Assembly: GCA_910587325.1 (NCBI GenBank)
Contig: CAJUKB010000004.1
Span: forward strand, 1 to 64,000
DNA from: an uncultured Bacilli bacterium
GTDB taxonomy: Bacteria > Bacillota_I > Bacilli_A > RF39 > UBA660
Direction: 5' to 3'
DNA length: 64,000 nt
Both the position numbers and the translations under genes were made by a program. Below the pieces are notes generated by a model that was not told where the DNA came from, ran no database searches, and saw only the letters and a list, made by a program, of their open reading frames with translations. Of the stretch, positions 1-7,548 are shown in pieces; position 1 is the stretch's first letter, and every line of letters begins with the position of its first letter.

Positions 1-39
1 TCAATGTTATTCCTTCTGAATACTAATTTTTATTTATTT

Positions 40-285
40 TTATGCGGTTGCCCTAAGTGAATCTAAGTGATTTACTAGTTCTTTTAAATACTCATAATCT
101 TCGATTTTGTTAATAGCAAAACATTTACGTCCTAAACCTTTAAAACTTGCGCCACAATGATCATCTAAAATGATAAAACGGTCATGAAAGTTGTATGGAT
201 GTAAATATGGATATTATGATATTGTTTTTGATACTTCTCTAAATCTAAACTATTGATATGCTTTGTAATACTCCTATTGTTTTAT
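40..285 (-). pseudogene. Decayed C-terminal remnant of an ORF6N/phospholipase D-like protein
   Basis: The minus strand encodes the tail of a protein with HDRFIILDD followed by GASFKGLGRK and FAINKIED. From memory this resembles the C-terminus of ORF6N-domain and phospholipase D-like proteins of Firmicutes. The reading frame breaks just before HDRF: the upstream piece (EKYQKQYHNIHIY) is in another frame, and stop codons precede it. No start codon or ribosome site is visible. It is a dead gene fragment, perhaps left by an older mobile element. The family name is a recollection of motif style and is uncertain; the frameshift is directly visible. Confidence 0.5.
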
Positions 286-350
286 TGCAATCTTAATATA
301 TCATACATAGGTTTGCAATTCAAGCCTTTTGTTGAACTTTCCTATAAGAC

Positions 351-381
351 AAAAAAAGACTACTATCTAGCAATCTTTTTT
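351..381 (-). terminator. Rho-independent terminator of the spoVA operon
   Basis: A hairpin with an 8-bp core stem (including G-U pairs), a 4-nt loop and flanking A and T runs lies directly after the spoVAE stop codon. Read on the minus strand it ends in seven T residues, which fits termination of the spoVA transcript. Confidence 0.75.
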
Positions 382-384
382 CTA

Positions 385-735
385 TTAATCTCTTGGTTTA
401 AAAAGTAAAGTTAAAATAAAGGCAAAGAACACAACTCCTGTAATAGCACAAGAACTATACATCAAAAGCCCGGAAAACAATCCAAGAATTCCATTTTCTT
501 GAAAGCCTAGATAAGCTCCTTTATAAAGCATATAACCAAAATTGGAAATAATCGTGGTGGCTCCTCCTCCAGCAAACTCTATAAATTTTTCATAAAGGCC
601 TAAAAAAGCAAAGAATGCACCTAAGACTGTAAAGAAACTTGTAACATGACCGGGAGTGAGTTTTGTATTATCAAGTATAAGTTGTGCAAGAAAACAAGCA
701 ACTCCTGCAAATAGAAAAGCACATAGAAAATTCAT
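385..735 (-). CDS. spoVAE: Stage V sporulation protein AE (SpoVAEB type)
   Basis: 116 aa, the normal length of the SpoVAE (SpoVAEB) family. It is a small inner-forespore-membrane protein with about four hydrophobic segments. With SpoVAC and SpoVAD it belongs to the channel that loads dipicolinic acid into the developing spore and releases it on germination. It is the last gene of the operon: its ATG overlaps the spoVAD stop codon (ATGA), and a GGAGG ribosome site lies inside the end of spoVAD, so the two are probably translationally coupled. A terminator follows at once. The family assignment rests on length, hydrophobic pattern and position next to spoVAD. Confidence 0.93.
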   Translation of the reverse strand: MNFLCAFLFAGVACFLAQLILDNTKLTPGHVTSFFTVLGAFFAFLGLYEKFIEFAGGGATTIISNFGYMLYKGAYLGFQENGILGLFSGLLMYSSCAITGVVFFAFILTLLFKPRD

Positions 736-1706
736 GATAAAACCTCCAAACTAATAGCGTGTGCAATACTAGGTATTGTCTTACTTTGATTTGTTGTATC
801 TTTAGAATGCAATGAGCCCGTTGCAATAATGAGTATTTTTTTAAATTTTTTATTCTTTAAAACTTTGTTAAACAAAACCAGTGGTAACGTAACAGGTCCC
901 GATGAGCCAGCATACACTTCTTGACTTTTTAAAAATATTTCACATCCAGCATCCATATGATTTTTTAGTTTCAATCCATAATTTACTTTTAAAAACTCTT
1001 TTAAAATATTACTTCCAATTTCCCCTAAATCACCAGTCAAAATTAAATCATAATAATCCACATTCCGTTTTAAATCGCTTAAATGTTCCATTAAAACAGA
1101 GGCAGCAGCGGGTGTCATAACCGCCCCCATATGGCTTGCATCCTTTTGGTTATAGTCTTGCACTCTTCCAATGGTAGCAGATTCTACACGCACAGAACCT
1201 TTATCACTTGTCAAAATGGCTCCAACTGAACCTGTAGCTGTGAATGTGGTAGTACGTGCTCTTGGGGCACCATACTCAATGGGAAAACGGAATTGCCTTT
1301 CGGCATTTAAATTATGACTACTCGTAATACAAATCGCATATTTTATTGAATTATTTTCTATAAATTGACTAGCAATTAACATACTTTCTGCAAAACTAGC
1401 ACAAGCACTATAAACTCCTAGAAAAGGAATATCAAAGTTTTTAGCAGCAAAGTTGGTAATGGTAAGTTGATTAGATAAATCTCCTCCAATTAGAACATCA
1501 ATCTTTTTTCCAAGTTTATTTTTATACAGCAAATTATCAATCACAACTCTTTGCATTTTGATTTCTGTATCTATAAATGTTTTCTCTCCATAATAATAAT
1601 CGTCCATACATAAATCAAACTTACGTATTTGTCCTTCACTTTCTAAGGGACCTGCAATGGTAAAAGCATCTTTAATATACACAGTATTAAATTTTAGACT
1701 AGCCAT
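732..1706 (-). CDS. spoVAD: Stage V sporulation protein AD
   Basis: 324 aa, close to the usual length of about 335. SpoVAD has a thiolase-like fold without thiolase activity, is peripheral to the inner spore membrane, and binds dipicolinic acid for the SpoVA channel. Recognisable family features are the conserved N-terminal FNTVYIKDAFTIAGPLESEG-like opening, the GGDLSNQ motif and the SACASFAES segment that corresponds to the thiolase nucleophile region. The start overlaps the end of spoVAC by eight bases. It ends with TGA, which shows that TGA is a stop codon in this genome. Confidence 0.95.
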   Translation of the reverse strand: MASLKFNTVYIKDAFTIAGPLESEGQIRKFDLCMDDYYYGEKTFIDTEIKMQRVVIDNLLYKNKLGKKIDVLIGGDLSNQLTITNFAAKNFDIPFLGVYSACASFAESMLIASQFIENNSIKYAICITSSHNLNAERQFRFPIEYGAPRARTTTFTATGSVGAILTSDKGSVRVESATIGRVQDYNQKDASHMGAVMTPAAASVLMEHLSDLKRNVDYYDLILTGDLGEIGSNILKEFLKVNYGLKLKNHMDAGCEIFLKSQEVYAGSSGPVTLPLVLFNKVLKNKKFKKILIIATGSLHSKDTTNQSKTIPSIAHAISLEVLS

Positions 1707-2136
1707 AAATAATCACCCCTAGTATAGCAAAGAAAAAAGCACTTACAATTCCATATAAAATAACACTGCCTGCTAATTTAAAAAAATTAGCCCCTATTCC
1801 AGTAATAAATCCATCTTTTTTGTAGTCAAGTGCTGATGACATAACTGAATGAGCAAATCCTGTAGTAGGCAAAATAAGACCAGCTTTTGCTTTTGTCACC
1901 CAATTATCAAAGAAACCAATTGCGGTTAGTAAACAAGCAAAGAAAATGACAAGTAAGCAAGTCCATTGGTACGCTTCTACGCGTGCTATTCCAAAACACT
2001 CCATAATCACAACAACAATCAGTTCTGCAAATACCCCTACAAGTCCTCCTACTAAAAATGCTATAATGGCATTTTTGCTTTTATTATCTTTAGGAGTTAA
2101 ACGGTCTACTAATTTTTTGTATTCATCTTTATTCAT
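1699..2136 (-). CDS. spoVAC: Stage V sporulation protein AC
   Basis: About 145 aa with several membrane segments. SpoVAC is the mechanosensitive-channel-like subunit of the SpoVA dipicolinic acid transporter in the inner forespore membrane. An in-frame ATG exists at 2151, but the ATG at 2136 has a GGAGG site eight bases upstream, and the first ATG would sit at the predicted transcription start of the sigma-G-type promoter. I therefore choose 2136 (protein begins MNKDEYKKLVDRL). It is the first gene of a three-gene AC-AD-AE operon, the reduced arrangement common in Clostridia, without spoVAA, spoVAB or spoVAF. Confidence 0.93.
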   Translation of the reverse strand: MNKDEYKKLVDRLTPKDNKSKNAIIAFLVGGLVGVFAELIVVVIMECFGIARVEAYQWTCLLVIFFACLLTAIGFFDNWVTKAKAGLILPTTGFAHSVMSSALDYKKDGFITGIGANFFKLAGSVILYGIVSAFFFAILGVIIYG

Positions 2137-2154
2137 CGATATATCCTCCATTTT

Positions 2155-2184
2155 TATTATGAAAGTATTTCCTTATTTTTATAC
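2155..2184 (-). promoter_or_regulatory. Probable sigma-G (forespore) promoter of spoVAC-AD-AE
   Basis: On the minus strand GTATA (2180-2184) is followed by exactly 18 bases and CATAATA (2155-2161). This matches the known Bacillus subtilis sigma-G consensus (GHATR, 18 bp, CATxHTA). Transcription would start near 2148, giving a short leader with the GGAGG site of spoVAC. It fits the forespore-specific expression known for spoVA. Confidence 0.7.
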
Positions 2185-2202
2185 AAAAGAAAAAAAATAG
2201 AT

Positions 2203-2313
2203 TTATTTATCTTCTATCTTCATTTTATAATGGCATACTTTTAATATTTTCAAATACATTTCTAGTGTAATTTTTCGTACGCCACGTTCACAATGAGCAA
2301 GCATTGAATTTAA
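2203..2313 (-). pseudogene. Remnant of an XRE-type helix-turn-helix regulator
   Basis: About 35 codons on the minus strand end with LNSMLAHCERG, then RKITLEMYLKILKVC and a lysine-rich tail before TAA. This is the second half of a typical XRE/Cro HTH domain (recognition helix, E-R-G, then ITLEMYLKIL). Nothing upstream completes the domain, because the sequence changes character at about 2313, where the accessory island begins. Inference: the island, or an earlier element, inserted in or next to a regulator gene and only its end survives. Confidence 0.55.
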
Positions 2314-2343
2314 TATTCCTAATTAGATTAACTTTTTGTTCTC

Positions 2344-2585
2344 CAACTACCAAAAATATCTAAACTAATTAAGACATGTTTAAATTATTATAAACTCTAA
2401 TAATAAATCCATTGAAAATGAAATAAGCAAAAAAATGAGCAGAACTTTAAATCGTTCTACTCTTCAGGGGCGGTTAGAGTTCACGCACTTCAAAGTTTAT
2501 TTAAGTACTTTTACCTTTATTTTAATAGATTTAAAAATATTTAAATTTAACAAGTATTATATGAATTTTTAAATTTTGGTAGTTG
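2344..2585. repeat. 12-bp inverted repeat at the left end of the island
   Basis: CAACTACCAAAA at 2344-2355 is repeated exactly in inverse at 2574-2585. A close relative (CAACCACCAAAAA) appears at about 6452 at the other end of the AbiE module. The stretch between holds no gene, only the hairpin at 2437-2470 and A+T-rich DNA. These may be arm-type recombinase sites, but no function is proven. Confidence 0.4.
2437..2470. repeat. Hairpin followed by TTCAGGGG (copy 1)
   Basis: A 9-bp stem (GAGCAGAAC with GTTCTACTC, one G-U pair) and an 8-nt loop are followed directly by TTCAGGGG. On the minus strand the stem ends in a run of seven T, so it can act as a terminator. The same layout, with unrelated stem sequences, recurs at 6550-6574 and 15004-15034, that is at both borders of the AbiE module and of the integrative element. 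Confidence 0.5.
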
Positions 2586-2618
2586 AAAAGGTAGTTGATA
2601 TATTCTTAACTACCTTTT
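2586..2618 (-). terminator. Terminator after the AbiE/primase-helicase operon
   Basis: A perfect 11-bp stem (AAAAGGTAGTT with AACTACCTTTT) and an 11-nt loop lie just past the stop codon of the helicase gene. The T run continues on the minus strand, which suits the end of the three-gene transcript. Confidence 0.75.
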
Positions 2619-2630
2619 TATGAATATTAA

Positions 2631-5003
2631 TTATATCTTTATTATTTGTTGTTCAGTATCATCTACTATATCGTATCCCAATTTTTCATATGTCTTTTTT
2701 CTTCTTAAAAACATATTACGGGTTTTGGCAAAATTATCATCAACATAATCATAAATTAATATTTCTTTTTTGTTGTCATCTTTTCTATGTAATCTTCCTG
2801 CATATTGTGTTACCCTAGTTTGTCCAGAAATAGGCATAGTTAAGAATAATACGTCAAGTTTTGAATCATCGAATCCTTCACCAATATACGATCCTGTAGC
2901 AACTATAATTTTATTACTGCCAAGCTTATTGATTTGATTCGTTAGTTCTTCATAATGTTTAAGCACCTTTTTACCTATTCCACCATAATATTTGAAAATA
3001 TTACTTGTATATTTAGAAAGTTTATCATAAATATAATTCATAAGTTCTAATCGTTCAGTTAAAATTAAAATGTTTTTTCCATTTTCATATTCTTTTTTTA
3101 TATCCTTAATAATATTTCCACTACGTATAATATCCTTTGCTATTAAGTCATTAATTTCATTTAATTCATAATTATCAATATTAGGATTAGTAAAATTTAA
3201 ATGGCTTTTCTTTACAATTACTTTCATTGGAATATTCAATTCTTTATTGAATTTCAAACTATCTACTTTATACCTAATATCACCACATTGCATTTTTATA
3301 ATTGGTGTATGTCCATTTTCTCGCTCAGGAGTAGCAGAAATACCATAAACATATTTAGCATTTCCAGTATTTATTGCTTGTTCAAAAGTATATGCTGCTG
3401 TATGATGACATTCATCAATAATAATCATTCCATAATTTTTTGCAATATCTAACACTTCACCATTATTCCATATGGATTTTATACTAACAACATCAATTAT
3501 ATTGGTGATATTCTTCCTTTTACCACTTATTTCTCCAACCTCACTAATATTTAAGAACTCTTTAATCCTATCTTTCCATTGATTAAGCAGTTGTATTTTA
3601 TTTACCAAAATTAAAGTGTTAACTTTTCGCTCTTCTATTATTTTACATCCTATAACAGTTTTACCAAATCCTGTCGGTGCACATAATATTCCATTATCAT
3701 ATTTTAGCAGGTTATCAAGAGCCTTTTGTTGCTCATCTCTTAAATTTCCGTTAAAAGTAACATCAATTTTATTTCCTTTAAAACGTTTATCAATTTTAAT
3801 TATTTTAATATTATTCGTTTTACACAAACTTTCTAAATATTCATACGTTCCTCTTGGCAATTTCAAATATTTGTCGTCTTCTTTACTACAATCGATAACC
3901 ATCGGAATATTATATACAGACATTCTTAATTTTTGATTTTTGTAAAATTCAGGATTAGCAAAAGTCGCAAGTCTTCTAAAGCTATTTTTAACAATTGAGT
4001 TAAGATTAGCTTTATCGATATAAATCATATCATTTAAAATTACCTTTATACTTTTAGGATATTCTATATTATTTTTACATTTATCATTTACTTCTTTTTT
4101 CATATCGACTATCTCATGACCTATATCAATAGTTTCATTTGATAGTTTTTTAATTTTTTCAAAAACTTCGGTCTCTGTTAATTTATGAATAGAATTTAAA
4201 TATTGTATTTGATCGTCATTAACTTGAATGAAATTTCTATCAACAAATATTGTGTTTCCATATCTAGATGGTTCATTTTGAAATGGTAGGGCTATTAAAT
4301 TACCATATCCACCCTTTGGTAGCGTGTCTTGATTAGGAAACATTCTATCAAATGATGAAATAGAAATATTGCTTATTTCCATAGTCTTAGATAGCAATAG
4401 ACTTCCCAATTTTCTGGCAGTTATTGCTTTAATATTTATATCAAAGAAAATCCAAATATGTAAACCCTTTCCAGATCTACTTCGTTCTATAGCGATCGGA
4501 ATTTCATACTTATCACAGATATTAGCAAATGCTAACACATCACTCTTAATATCATTATTTGTATTTTTATTATCGAAATCTAAGACAAGAAAATAACAAG
4601 TATCATTTTCTAACAATGGATAAATTCCAATTGGATTATTTTCATACATATGCTTATAAATAACTTCCTTTGATAAAGGTTTATTTTCTCTATATTGACA
4701 ATTCTTACATTTTTTGCCCATTGTTTTATTACATATGCCTTTTTTCCATTCGTTTGCGCAGGCCGGAATATAATATTTAATGTTAGGATTATTTTTATCT
4801 ATTGATAAATATGGGTAAACATCATCCCTACCTTTAAAATAACCCAAAAAGATTTGAACTTTCTCTTCTCGACTTAACGATAACTCATTTTTATTAATAG
4901 ATGGCTTATTTAATTGCTTTTTCAATGATTCAACTTCACATTGAAGTTTTCTTATTTCTAACTCTTTTATATTTATTAATCTGATAATTTCATTATCACT
5001 CAT
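2631..5003 (-). CDS. Fused archaeo-eukaryotic-type primase and SF2 helicase (TOTE-like)
   Basis: 790 aa. Residues 5-35 are a probable coiled coil. Residues 48-270 resemble the primase (AEP) domain described from TOTE conflict systems: cysteines 82, 91, 99 and 102 make a zinc-knuckle-like cluster, LDFDN (141-145) gives the catalytic Asp pair, and GKGLHIW (178-184) gives the conserved His. Residues 420-770 are an SF2 helicase with APTGFGKT (442-449), DECH (530-533), SAT (556-558) and a late GRLHR arginine finger. It is the third gene of an operon starting 3 bp after abiEii, with a GAGG site inside that gene. Known relatives sit in mobile conflict islands; the substrate here is unknown. I infer a role in defence or element maintenance through the AbiE linkage. 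Confidence 0.8.
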   Translation of the reverse strand: MSDNEIIRLINIKELEIRKLQCEVESLKKQLNKPSINKNELSLSREEKVQIFLGYFKGRDDVYPYLSIDKNNPNIKYYIPACANEWKKGICNKTMGKKCKNCQYRENKPLSKEVIYKHMYENNPIGIYPLLENDTCYFLVLDFDNKNTNNDIKSDVLAFANICDKYEIPIAIERSRSGKGLHIWIFFDINIKAITARKLGSLLLSKTMEISNISISSFDRMFPNQDTLPKGGYGNLIALPFQNEPSRYGNTIFVDRNFIQVNDDQIQYLNSIHKLTETEVFEKIKKLSNETIDIGHEIVDMKKEVNDKCKNNIEYPKSIKVILNDMIYIDKANLNSIVKNSFRRLATFANPEFYKNQKLRMSVYNIPMVIDCSKEDDKYLKLPRGTYEYLESLCKTNNIKIIKIDKRFKGNKIDVTFNGNLRDEQQKALDNLLKYDNGILCAPTGFGKTVIGCKIIEERKVNTLILVNKIQLLNQWKDRIKEFLNISEVGEISGKRKNITNIIDVVSIKSIWNNGEVLDIAKNYGMIIIDECHHTAAYTFEQAINTGNAKYVYGISATPERENGHTPIIKMQCGDIRYKVDSLKFNKELNIPMKVIVKKSHLNFTNPNIDNYELNEINDLIAKDIIRSGNIIKDIKKEYENGKNILILTERLELMNYIYDKLSKYTSNIFKYYGGIGKKVLKHYEELTNQINKLGSNKIIVATGSYIGEGFDDSKLDVLFLTMPISGQTRVTQYAGRLHRKDDNKKEILIYDYVDDNFAKTRNMFLRRKKTYEKLGYDIVDDTEQQIIKI

Positions 5004-5006
5004 AGG

Positions 5007-5822
5007 TTATACCTCAACTAACTCCAATGACGAAACAAATTCTAAAATTGATGTTATTGCTTCATCAATAGATATTTCAAGCCAATTATTTCTTGCCATA
5101 CTGATCATAGATTTGAATTTGTTATTGTAAAGGATAGACTCTAGACTGCTTTTTAGATCAATTATGTTGTTTTCATCTATTAAAGTATCTTTAAATACTA
5201 ATTTATCTAAATATTTAAAAAAACGATTATTACTAAAATTATTAGTATTGAATAAGTAATAAATATCAAAAATATCTTTATATCTTGTTGACGTGATACC
5301 AAACTTTAATAGAGATTTTATTTTTTCTACACATATCTGTTCTTTAGAATTTGCAAGTAACATTACAGTTTTAGAATAGTTACCTAAATCAAAACACAAT
5401 TCATCTTGATCTATATCCATATCTTTATGAACACCTATATCTAATTTTGTAGGAAAAACATTTCCAAAATTATCAGATATTTCAATAAATACTCTTTTTC
5501 CATCATAGTCTTGATGATGAAGTTTTTTTATTGGCAAAGTAATTTTTATTTTAATATCTTTATCATTTAACTTTTCTATAAAGGCTGATATAGCCGTATC
5601 ATCTAACGAATATCGTATAAAATCAATATCTAAATCTTGTGTGGCTCTTCTTTCATCTTTAGAAATAGCCATCATTACTACCCCACCTTTAATTGTTACA
5701 TTTTTGTTTAAACCTTTGCTGTTTATTTTTGATAATATAATATCTTGACAAGTTTTTGATATAGCATTTGCATTAGAATAACCATTATTTATATAATCAT
5801 TAAATATTGAGTTTAAGTTCAT
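5007..5822 (-). CDS. abiEii: AbiEii/AbiGii-type nucleotidyltransferase toxin
   Basis: 271 aa, typical of COG2253. Visible motifs are the KGG turn at about 46-48 and the DLDIDF metal-binding pair at about 64-69, together the GSx10DxD-like nucleotidyltransferase signature. Further on are an EKIKSLL helix and RYKDIFDIYYL near 206-216, matching the later conserved Lys/Asp motifs. AbiEii is the toxin of type IV toxin-antitoxin/abortive-infection AbiE systems. Some homologues transfer nucleotides to tRNA acceptor ends; the substrate here is not known. The start codon overlaps the last base of the abiEi stop (TAATG), so translation is coupled to the antitoxin. Confidence 0.85.
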   Translation of the reverse strand: MNLNSIFNDYINNGYSNANAISKTCQDIILSKINSKGLNKNVTIKGGVVMMAISKDERRATQDLDIDFIRYSLDDTAISAFIEKLNDKDIKIKITLPIKKLHHQDYDGKRVFIEISDNFGNVFPTKLDIGVHKDMDIDQDELCFDLGNYSKTVMLLANSKEQICVEKIKSLLKFGITSTRYKDIFDIYYLFNTNNFSNNRFFKYLDKLVFKDTLIDENNIIDLKSSLESILYNNKFKSMISMARNNWLEISIDEAITSILEFVSSLELVEV

Positions 5823-6364
5823 TAGAACACCTCTTTCATAATAACATCATATAAATAATTTTCTATTGCAAATTTACTTATATATTCAGCAATTTTTTTA
5901 GTATTTAAAGAATCTTTTATTTCTCTATAGTTTCCAATAATTTCTTTATAATAATCAAATCCTAATGTTTTTCTATTCCTTATTAGTTCTATTAACATTC
6001 TCTCTTTATCATATATTTGAATATCGACACCATTTATTTTTAAAGTAGATTTACCAAGTTCGAAAAGGTTATCTTGATAGTATACGACTTTAACTCTATC
6101 ATCACTAATTTTGGTACTATTCCTTTTTAATGCAAGACATTCCTTTTCGGGAATAACATCTGTCAAATTATGATAATAAAATGCACTATCTAATGTAAAA
6201 ATTGCATTAGGATATTTTTTAGTTAATACTTCTAAATAATTTACATTGTTATTATCACTATAAACTCCCCTTTCAATTTTAAATATTTTACCTTCTTTAA
6301 TTAATTGTTTTATTTCATAATCGCTTTTATATTGCTTAATAAGTTCTTTATAAAGTAATATCAA
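5822..6364 (-). CDS. abiEi: AbiEi-type antitoxin and autorepressor
   Basis: About 180 aa. The N-terminal 60 residues form the winged-helix of AbiEi antitoxins (LYKELIKQY, then IKEGKIFKIERGVY), followed by the C-terminal antitoxin domain. In characterised AbiE systems this protein neutralises AbiEii and represses its own operon by binding inverted repeats. An upstream ATG at 6385 lies at the predicted transcription start. A TTG at 6364 has a GAGAGGTG ribosome site six bases upstream, so I choose TTG. It is the first gene of the operon with abiEii and the primase-helicase. An 18-bp palindrome over the promoter is the probable operator. Confidence 0.83.
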   Translation of the reverse strand: MILLYKELIKQYKSDYEIKQLIKEGKIFKIERGVYSDNNNVNYLEVLTKKYPNAIFTLDSAFYYHNLTDVIPEKECLALKRNSTKISDDRVKVVYYQDNLFELGKSTLKINGVDIQIYDKERMLIELIRNRKTLGFDYYKEIIGNYREIKDSLNTKKIAEYISKFAIENYLYDVIMKEVF

Positions 6365-6386
6365 TCGAATCACCTCTCGATACATA

Positions 6387-6438
6387 ATTTTAAACTAATT
6401 TACCACACAAGTCAATTGAATGTGGTAAATTAGTTTAA
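6387..6438 (-). promoter_or_regulatory. AbiE operon promoter inside a perfect 18-bp palindrome
   Basis: Arms at 6390-6407 and 6421-6438 are perfect inverted repeats of 18 bp with a 13-bp centre. On the minus strand TTGACT (6410-6415), a 17-bp spacer and TAAAAT (6387-6392) form a sigma-A promoter. Its -35 lies in the palindrome centre and its spacer covers one arm, so a repressor bound to the arms would block polymerase. AbiEi family members are known to bind such repeats. Confidence 0.75.
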
Positions 6439-6549
6439 TTTATTTTATTTCAACCACCAAAAATTATAGACTTTTTATAAACTAATATAAACTTCTTTAA
6501 ATTTTAGTAATTGTACAATAAAATATTATAAACTGAAACACACAAAAAT

Positions 6550-6574
6550 GGAGCCATAAGGCTCCTTCAGGGGG
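6550..6574. repeat. Hairpin followed by TTCAGGGGG (copy 2)
   Basis: GGAGCC-ATAA-GGCTCC makes a perfect 6-bp stem, followed directly by TTCAGGGGG. On the minus strand the stem ends in ATTTTTG, so it could terminate transcription. It lies between the AbiE operon and the left direct repeat of the integrative element. The 378-base stretch from abiEi to the TnpV-like gene holds only the AbiE promoter, this unit, the direct repeat and A+T-rich DNA. Confidence 0.5.
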
Positions 6575-6691
6575 CTAAAATTTATTGCATATAAAATTAA
6601 TTATTGCTAATTAGTTCCTTATATTTTAAGCAATTCTAAATCATTTTAGATTAATAAAAATTAAAATATATTAACAATATTTATAGTTTGA

Positions 6692-6711
6692 GTACCTATT
6701 TGGGTACCTAA
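6692..6711. repeat. Left 20-bp direct repeat, probable attL of the integrative element
   Basis: The 20 bases at 6692-6711 are identical and in the same orientation to 14945-14964, which begin five bases after the integrase stop codon. Each copy contains two GTACCTA units. A short repeat beside the integrase and an identical one at the far end is the classic layout of attL and attR, and defines an element of about 8.25 kb. Confidence 0.7.
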
Positions 6712-6763
6712 AAGAGATAATACTACTACTTATATTCTTCCTAAAATAGAAAGGAAAAATATT

Positions 6764-7126
6764 ATGGAAATAACTTATACTAAATGTGGTGATTATTTAT
6801 TACCAAATCTAATTTTAAAGCCAAGAAAACAAGAAAATCTAAACAAATATGGATTAATGAGATTAGACTATCTGAAAAAGAATAAATCTGCCTTATATCA
6901 ACAATTATTAATGCAAGATAAATTGTATGATCATCTTTTTTCAGTAAGTATTGAAGCAGAAGAAAAAGTTTATTATCTAATCAATGAACTTATTAAATTA
7001 GATGACTATATTAACGGGGAATTGAAATCAACTAATCAAATGTTATGGGTACAAAAAATGAATAACTGTAAAAATGTTGCTGAAGAAATAGTTTTAAAGG
7101 AACTTATCTATGGAGATTCAATATGA
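6764..7126 (+). CDS. TnpV-family transposon-encoded protein
   Basis: 120 aa. It resembles TnpV proteins of clostridial mobile elements: an N-terminal YTKCGDYLLPNL, the KYGLMRLDYLKKNK segment, then a C-terminal NQMLWVQKMNN followed by AEEIVLKELIY. The molecular role of TnpV is not established; it is a marker of integrative and transposable elements. A GAAAGGAAAAAT ribosome site precedes the ATG. It overlaps the next gene by four bases, so the two form a pair at the left end of the element. Confidence 0.75.
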   Translation: MEITYTKCGDYLLPNLILKPRKQENLNKYGLMRLDYLKKNKSALYQQLLMQDKLYDHLFSVSIEAEEKVYYLINELIKLDDYINGELKSTNQMLWVQKMNNCKNVAEEIVLKELIYGDSI

Positions 7127-7434
7127 TAAAGGATAAAAAAGATATAACTGATAAAGAATTTGAAGAGGTACTTCTACCTTTTTATGATAATTATAATGAA
7201 TACATGATTAACTATGTTATTCCAGATACCATAGCATTTTATCTAGCAAATGGATATAGCAGAGATTGCTTATCGGACTTCCCATTATATAATCATATTA
7301 ATTCTGCAATAGATATTTTTAATGTAAGCTGTGATATTGAAAGTTTGATACCGCCAATTAAGCAAATTTTAAAAATTAAATTTAATCTCAAAATAGCAAA
7401 TGACAATCCATTGAAAATTGAAAAATATATGTAA
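7123..7434 (+). CDS. Hypothetical mobile-element protein
   Basis: 103 aa, acidic at its N-terminus and mostly helical by eye. I recognise no domain or catalytic motif. The ATG overlaps the TGA of the TnpV-like gene (ATGA), so it is translated with it. A strong terminator follows directly. It may be an accessory protein of the integrative element; no function can be assigned. Confidence 0.6.
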   Translation: MIKDKKDITDKEFEEVLLPFYDNYNEYMINYVIPDTIAFYLANGYSRDCLSDFPLYNHINSAIDIFNVSCDIESLIPPIKQILKIKFNLKIANDNPLKIEKYM

Positions 7435-7473
7435 AAAATAAGCACTTTCTAACTAATAGATTGTGCTTATTTT
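7435..7473. terminator. Bidirectional terminator
   Basis: A perfect 11-bp stem (AAAATAAGCAC with GTGCTTATTTT) with a 17-nt loop that itself contains a TCT/AGA pairing. T runs on both strands let it end the TnpV pair from the left; it lies just outside the inverted-repeat cargo. Confidence 0.75.
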
Positions 7474-7490
7474 TATATCTATATTGTCCT

Positions 7491-7548
7491 AGCCAGCACT
7501 GAAAACCTACTCCCGCAAGGTTTTCTATTATGGGAAATCCCATACCCT
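7491..7548. repeat. Left copy of the long inverted repeat that bounds the cargo
   Basis: Compared with the inverse of 11697-11756 this shares AGCCAGCACTG (exact), a 5-nt gap, CTACTCCCG (exact), then a short palindrome of the form ATGGGA-n-TCCCA and ACCCT, with equal spacing. It ends at the stop codon of the 356-aa gene. Between the copies lie five genes and a small RNA gene. Confidence 0.7.
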
